A program made the translations under genes and the position numbers. Shown in pieces: positions 59,448-64,000 of a stretch of DNA of 64,000 nt. This DNA comes from Thermobifida halotolerans (GTDB lineage Bacteria; Actinomycetota; Actinomycetes; Streptosporangiales; Streptosporangiaceae), in assembly GCF_003574835.2 (NCBI RefSeq), contig NZ_CP063196.1:930001-994000 (forward strand), written 5' to 3'. Under the pieces are notes generated by a model. That model saw only the letters and a program-made list of their open reading frames with translations. It did not search any database and was not told the DNA's origin. Numbering within the stretch: the stretch's first letter is position 1; every line of letters starts with the position of its first letter.

Positions 59448-59537
59448 CCGGTTGCGCCCGCCCCACCCGACCGGTTGACTTCCCGCACACCCTGACCTTC
59501 CGACCCGCCGACCACCGACCCCGTCACGAGGACACCG

Positions 59538-62498
59538 ATGACCACCACATACGCCCCCGGCACCCTGGTCGCCGCCCGCGGCCGGGAATGGGTGGTGCTC
59601 CCCGAGAGCGACCCCGACATGCTGGTGCTGCGCCCCCTCGGCGGCGGTGACGACGACGTCGCCGCGCTGTTTCCCGCCTTCGAGAAGGTGGAGCCCGCCA
59701 GCTTCGCCCCGCCCACCCCCGCCGACCTGGGCGACGCCCGCGCCGCCGGACTGCTGCGTTCGGCGCTGCGCATCGGCTTCCGCTCCGGCGCAGGCCCGTT
59801 CCGCTCCCTGGCCGGGATCGCCGTGCAGCCCCGCGCCTACCAGCTCGTCCCGCTGCTCATGGCGTTGCGCCAACCGACCGTGCGCCTGCTCATCAGCGAC
59901 GACGTCGGCATCGGCAAGACCGTCGAGGCCGCCCTGATCGTCGCCGAACTCCTGGAGCAGGGCGACGCGAGCGGCCTGGCCGTCCTGTGCTCCCCGGCGC
60001 TGGCCGAGCAGTGGCAGGACGAGCTGCGCACCAAGTTCGGCATCGACGCCGAACTGGTGCTCGCCTCCACCGTCTCCCGCCTGGAACGCGACCTCGACCT
60101 CGGCCAGTCCCTGTTCGACAAGCACCGGCACGTCATCGTCTCCACCGACTTCATCAAGTCCACCCGGCACCGCGACGACTTCGTCCGCCACTGCCCCGAC
60201 CTGGTCATCGTGGACGAGGCGCACACCTGCGTGGCCGCCGACGACACCGGTTCCCGGCAGAACCAGTTGCGCTACGAACTCCTCCAACGCGTCGCCGCCG
60301 ACGCCGAGCGCCACCTGATCCTGGTGACCGCCACCCCGCACAGCGGCAAGGAGTCGGCGTTCCGCAACCTGCTCGGCCTGCTCAACCCCGCACTCGCCAA
60401 GGCCGACCTGGACACCGACGCGGGCCGCAAGCTGCTGGCCCGCCACTTCGTGCAGCGCAAACGCGCCGACGTGCGCACCTACCTGGGCACGGAGGACGGC
60501 CTGGCCGACGACGCCCTCGCCGAACGCACCGCCTTCCCCGCCGACCGCCTGTTCAAGGACGAGACCTACAAACTGTCCCCGCAGTACCGGGCACTGTTGG
60601 AGGATGCCATCGCCTACGCCAGTGAGCGCGTGGAGCGGGCGGGCGAGCAGGGCCGCCGCGAGGCCCGTATCGCCTGGTGGTCGGCGATCGCGCTGCTGCG
60701 CTCCCTGGTGTCCTCGCCGCGCGCCGCCGCCAAGACACTCACCACCCGCTCGGCCGCCGCGGCCGCCAAGACGGACCGGGAGGCCGACGAACTGGGCGCC
60801 CCCGTCATCCGGGACTCCGCCGACGCCGACGCCCTGGAGGGCCTGGACGCCGCGCCCGGCGCCGACACCGAAGGCGACGCCGAGCAGACCGCCGCCAAGG
60901 GCGACCCGCGCCTGCTCGAACTCGCCGAACGCGCCGCCGCCCTGGAGGGACCGGAGCGGGACACCAAGCTCAAGGCCCTCGTCAAACAGCTCAAGGACCT
61001 GCTCGCCGAGGGCTACAACCCCATCGTCTTCTGCCGCTACATCGACACCGCCGAGTACGTCGCCGAACACCTCGACGGCAAGCTCAACGGCCGCGCCAAG
61101 GGCGACCGCCCCGGCTGGAAGACCGTGGTCCGCTCCGTCACCGGCACCCTGTCCCCGCAGCAGCGCGTGCAGCGCATCGAGGAACTCGCCGAGGAGGCCG
61201 CCAGGGAAGCCGAGACCGGCACGGGTGCGCGCCGCGTCCTCGTGGCCACCGACTGCCTGTCGGAGGGCGTCAACCTCCAGCACTACTTCGACGCCGTCGT
61301 CCACTACGACCTGGCGTGGAACCCCACCCGCCACGACCAGCGCGAGGGCCGCGTGGACCGCTACGGCCAGAAACGCGACCAGGTGAAGGTCGTCACCCTG
61401 TACGGCAGCGACAACGGCATCGACGGCAAGGTGCTGGACGTCCTCATCACCAAGCACCGCCAGATCCGCAAGGACCTCGGCATCAGCGTGTCCGTGCCCG
61501 ACGAGACCTCTGCCGGGGTCACCGACGCCATCGTGGAGTGGCTGCTGCTGCGGTCCCGCCGCGGCGAACAGGACGCCCTGTTCGGCGCCGAGGAGCTGGA
61601 CGCGAAGGCCGCCGAGGTGGAGGCCGAGTGGCAGTCCGCGGCCGAACGCGAGAAGACCTCCCGCTCCCGGTTCGCGCAGCGCGCCATCCACCCCGAGGAG
61701 GTGGCCCGCGAGGTCGCCGCGGTCCGCGACGCCCTCGGCGGCGCGGGCGAGGTCCGCGCCTTCGTGGAGGAGTCGCTGCGCGCCCTCGGCGGACTGCTGC
61801 GCTCCGCCGACGACGGGTTCACCGCCGACGTGTCGGCCACCCCGGCGGGGCTGCGCGATGCCCTCGCCCAGCCGATCGGCGCCGAAGCGGTCGAGTCGGG
61901 CCGCCCGGTGCCGTTCCGCGACACCGCCGCCGTGGCCCGGGGCGAGGCCGCCCTGGTGCGCACCGACCCGGCGGTGAGCGCGCTCGCCTCCTACGTCCTC
62001 GACACCGCCCTGGACGCCGCCGCCACCGGCCCCCGCCCGGCCCGCCGCTGCGGGGTGGTGCGCACCGACGCGGTCACCCGCGTCACCACGCTGCTGCTGG
62101 TCCGCTACCGCTTCCACCTGACCCTGCCCTCGCGCGGCGGCACCCGGCAGCTCGTCGCCGAGGACGCCCGCCTGCTCGCGTTCACCGGAACCCCCGCCGA
62201 CCCCGAGTGGCTCGGCCACGAGGAGGCCACGGCCCTGCTGGACGCCCAGGCCACCGAGAACACCGACCCGCTCTTCGCCGAACGCACCATGACCCGCACC
62301 CTGACCGGACTGGCCGCCACCACCGGCCACCTCGACGCCCACGGCGAGCGGCTGGCCGCCGAACTCGCCGAGTCGCACCGCCGCGTGCGCAGCGCCGCCG
62401 GTGAGATCATCCGCGGCCTCAAGGTCACCGTGCAGCAGCCCGCCGACGTGCTCGGCGTCTACGTCTACCTCCCCGCCGTCTCCGCCGGAGTCGCCTGA
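59538..62498 (+). CDS. SNF2/RapA-type helicase, DrmD-like
   Basis: 986 aa. Helicase motif [16 protein letters not shown] (about 119-133), DEAH box VDEAHTC (226-229), motif [12 protein letters not shown], then the second domain with [29 protein letters not shown] and motif [14 protein letters not shown] (about 599). The N-terminal ~100 residues and the last ~330 (helical, then [20 protein letters not shown]) are accessory. The closest known theme is DrmD, the SNF2-like helicase of class 1 DISARM; remodelling of foreign DNA is inferred. Its stop overlaps the next start (TGATG), so it is coupled to the methylase. Confidence 0.87.
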   Translation: MTTTYAPGTLVAARGREWVVLPESDPDMLVLRPLGGGDDDVAALFPAFEKVEPASFAPPTPADLGDARAAGLLRSALRIGFRSGAGPFRSLAGIAVQPRAYQLVPLLMALRQPTVRLLISDDVGIGKTVEAALIVAELLEQGDASGLAVLCSPALAEQWQDELRTKFGIDAELVLASTVSRLERDLDLGQSLFDKHRHVIVSTDFIKSTRHRDDFVRHCPDLVIVDEAHTCVAADDTGSRQNQLRYELLQRVAADAERHLILVTATPHSGKESAFRNLLGLLNPALAKADLDTDAGRKLLARHFVQRKRADVRTYLGTEDGLADDALAERTAFPADRLFKDETYKLSPQYRALLEDAIAYASERVERAGEQGRREARIAWWSAIALLRSLVSSPRAAAKTLTTRSAAAAAKTDREADELGAPVIRDSADADALEGLDAAPGADTEGDAEQTAAKGDPRLLELAERAAALEGPERDTKLKALVKQLKDLLAEGYNPIVFCRYIDTAEYVAEHLDGKLNGRAKGDRPGWKTVVRSVTGTLSPQQRVQRIEELAEEAAREAETGTGARRVLVATDCLSEGVNLQHYFDAVVHYDLAWNPTRHDQREGRVDRYGQKRDQVKVVTLYGSDNGIDGKVLDVLITKHRQIRKDLGISVSVPDETSAGVTDAIVEWLLLRSRRGEQDALFGAEELDAKAAEVEAEWQSAAEREKTSRSRFAQRAIHPEEVAREVAAVRDALGGAGEVRAFVEESLRALGGLLRSADDGFTADVSATPAGLRDALAQPIGAEAVESGRPVPFRDTAAVARGEAALVRTDPAVSALASYVLDTALDAAATGPRPARRCGVVRTDAVTRVTTLLLVRYRFHLTLPSRGGTRQLVAEDARLLAFTGTPADPEWLGHEEATALLDAQATENTDPLFAERTMTRTLTGLAATTGHLDAHGERLAAELAESHRRVRSAAGEIIRGLKVTVQQPADVLGVYVYLPAVSAGVA

Positions 62499-64000
62499 TG
62501 TCCGCGATCGCCCGAAACCAGGTCTTTTCCGCCGTGCACACCGTCGGCGGCCTGCTGCCCGCCGACATGCTGGTCCGCATCAGCGAAGGCAGGGACGTGC
62601 CCGGGTGTGCGCCCGCCGACTACGGCGTGGTCGGCTCCCGCTCGGTGCGCGACGAGGCCGAACGCCACTGGGACTACCTCAAGAGCCTCTGGAAGGACCT
62701 GCGCGCCCACCTGCCGGTCGCCCCGCCCACCGATCCGCCGTCCGACCCCACGGGGCGGGCGGTGAAGGAGTGGGTGGAACCGCTGTTCGCCGAACTCGGC
62801 TTCGGCCGTCTCGCCGCGGTCGCCGCGCCCGGCATCACCGCCGACGACGGCACGAAGACCTTCCCGGTCAGCCACCACTGGCGGCACGTGCCCGTCCACG
62901 TCACCGCGTGGAACGCCGACCTCGACCGGCGTCCCGCCGGTGCGGGCACCGTGCCCCCGCAGTCGCTGGTGCAGGAATGCCTCAACCGCACCTCCGCGCA
63001 CCTGTGGGCGGTGGTCACCAACGGACGGCAGTTGCGGCTGCTGCGCGACTCCAGCGCCCTGGCCACCGCCGCCTACGTCGAGTTCGACCTGGAAGCGATC
63101 TTCGACGGCGAACTGTTCAGCGAGTTCGTGCTGCTGTACCGGCTGCTGCACGCCACCCGCTTCGAGACCGCCGACGGCGAGGCCCCGTCTGCGTGCTGGC
63201 TGGAGAAGTGGCGCACCCACGCCATCGACTCCGGCACCCGCGCCCTGGAGCAGTTGCGCAGGGGCGTGCAGGAGGCCATCACCGTGCTCGGCACCGGTTT
63301 CCTGCGCCACCCCGCCAACACGGCCCTGCGCGAGAACCTGGACTCCCGCGAGTTCCACACCGCGCTGCTGCGCCTGGTGTACCGGATGCTGTTCCTGTTC
63401 GTCGCCGAGGACCGCGACGCCCTGCACCCGCCGGTACCCGACGACGCCCCCGACGAGGTGAAGCAGGCGCACGAGAAGGCCCGGAAGCGGTACGAGAAGT
63501 ACTTCTCCTCCGCCCGGCTGCGCAGGCACGCCCGCAGGCGCAGGGGCACTGCCCACGGCGACCAGTACCGGGCGCTGCGCCTCGTCCTGGACGCCCTCGG
63601 CGACGAGAACGGCCGCCCCGAACTGGCGCTGCCCGCCCTCGGCGGCCTGTTCGACCACACCGACGCCGACACGGTGCTCGACGGCCTGGAACTGGCCAAC
63701 GAGTCCCTGCTCGGCGCGGTCCGCCACCTCGCCCAGGTCCGCGACCCCAAGTCGCGCCGCTGGCGCGCGGTGGACTACCGCAACCTCGACGCCGAAGAAC
63801 TGGGGTCGGTCTACGAGTCCTTGCTGGAACTGGTGCCCAAGTACAGCGCCTCGGAGCGCGTGTTCGAACTGGTGGAACTGGCGGGCAACACCCGCAAGAC
63901 CACCGGGTCGTACTACACGCCGTCCTCGCTGATCGAATGCCTGCTCGACTCCGCCCTTGACCCGGTCATCGACGACGCGGTCAAACGCGGCGAGGTCAAG
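62498..64000 (+). CDS. Eco57I/PglX-like DNA methylase, N-terminal part, runs off window
   Basis: The first 501 codons, with no stop before the window edge. The N-terminal half is helical (QECLNRTSAHLWAVVTNGRQ; RMLFLFVAEDRDAL), as in the large Eco57I-type/PglX/DrmMI adenine methylases. At about residue 470 stands TTGSYYTPSSLIECLLDSAL, the conserved entry to the methylase domain. The SAM and NPPY motifs must lie beyond the edge. It starts with ATG overlapping the SNF2 stop. In DISARM and BREX the equivalent enzyme marks self DNA and may also take part in targeting. Confidence 0.8.
   Translation, partial: MSAIARNQVFSAVHTVGGLLPADMLVRISEGRDVPGCAPADYGVVGSRSVRDEAERHWDYLKSLWKDLRAHLPVAPPTDPPSDPTGRAVKEWVEPLFAELGFGRLAAVAAPGITADDGTKTFPVSHHWRHVPVHVTAWNADLDRRPAGAGTVPPQSLVQECLNRTSAHLWAVVTNGRQLRLLRDSSALATAAYVEFDLEAIFDGELFSEFVLLYRLLHATRFETADGEAPSACWLEKWRTHAIDSGTRALEQLRRGVQEAITVLGTGFLRHPANTALRENLDSREFHTALLRLVYRMLFLFVAEDRDALHPPVPDDAPDEVKQAHEKARKRYEKYFSSARLRRHARRRRGTAHGDQYRALRLVLDALGDENGRPELALPALGGLFDHTDADTVLDGLELANESLLGAVRHLAQVRDPKSRRWRAVDYRNLDAEELGSVYESLLELVPKYSASERVFELVELAGNTRKTTGSYYTPSSLIECLLDSALDPVIDDAVKRGEVK

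Overview
This is 64 kb of a very GC-rich actinobacterial chromosome. Codon third positions are almost all G or C, GTG and TTG starts are frequent, Shine-Dalgarno (SD) sites are strong, and genes end in long GC hairpins without U-tracts. The families present fit the Streptosporangiales/Nocardiopsis/Streptomyces side of the phylum: N-terminal-GNAT acyl-CoA synthetase, FolP2-type DHPS homologue, MocR/YczE pair, NACHT NTPases and Ser/Thr kinases. That placement is an inference. I see no rRNA, tRNA or CRISPR array.

Layout. 0.1-4.0 kb: a leftward ABC importer operon (binding lipoprotein, ATPase, fused permease), ferric-iron-like. 4.6-8.1 kb: a CBS/BON protein and a GNAT/acyl-CoA synthetase fusion. 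8.4-13.3 kb: MaoC hydratase and CitE-like lyase, an SDR, then a FolP2-like / extradiol-dioxygenase-like / RibD-reductase trio. 13.6-17.6 kb: a degenerate tyrosine recombinase, a membrane protein with a zinc alcohol dehydrogenase, and RsgA. 17.7-23.9 kb: small ORFs, an OmpA-domain lipoprotein, and a rightward cluster of a poly-Asp membrane protein, a histidine kinase, a response regulator, DUF4956 and a VTC-fold protein. 23.9-26.9 kb: a MITE-like element, a SigB/F-type sigma factor and a hydrolase.

27-38.6 kb is an accessory island. It holds an RHH regulator with a sulfotransferase, a Sir2 deacylase, a small acidic ORF, two tandem paralogous NACHT-type NTPases, a VOC protein, a Cys-cluster/pentapeptide-repeat protein and uracil-DNA glycosylase. 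38.6-50.7 kb: two divergent Ser/Thr kinases (one with TPRs, one with an NPCBM-like ectodomain), an MFS gene with an in-frame stop, GH15 and MgtC, YczE and MocR, a lipase-like hydrolase and moaA, followed by an inverted second copy of the MITE-like element.

51.2-64 kb is the most striking region. An HTH-fused N6-methylase with an altered catalytic motif diverges from a rightward operon that leaves the window. The operon encodes a 2073-aa fusion (Ser/Thr kinase, SF2 helicase, DUF1998, PD-(D/E)XK/Vsr-like nuclease), a DrmD-like SNF2 helicase and an Eco57I/PglX/DrmMI-like methylase. It looks like an anti-phage system mixing DISARM parts (helicase, DUF1998, SNF2 helicase, methylase) with the kinase theme of Pgl/BREX. 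The two divergent transcripts appear to share one AT-rich promoter island.
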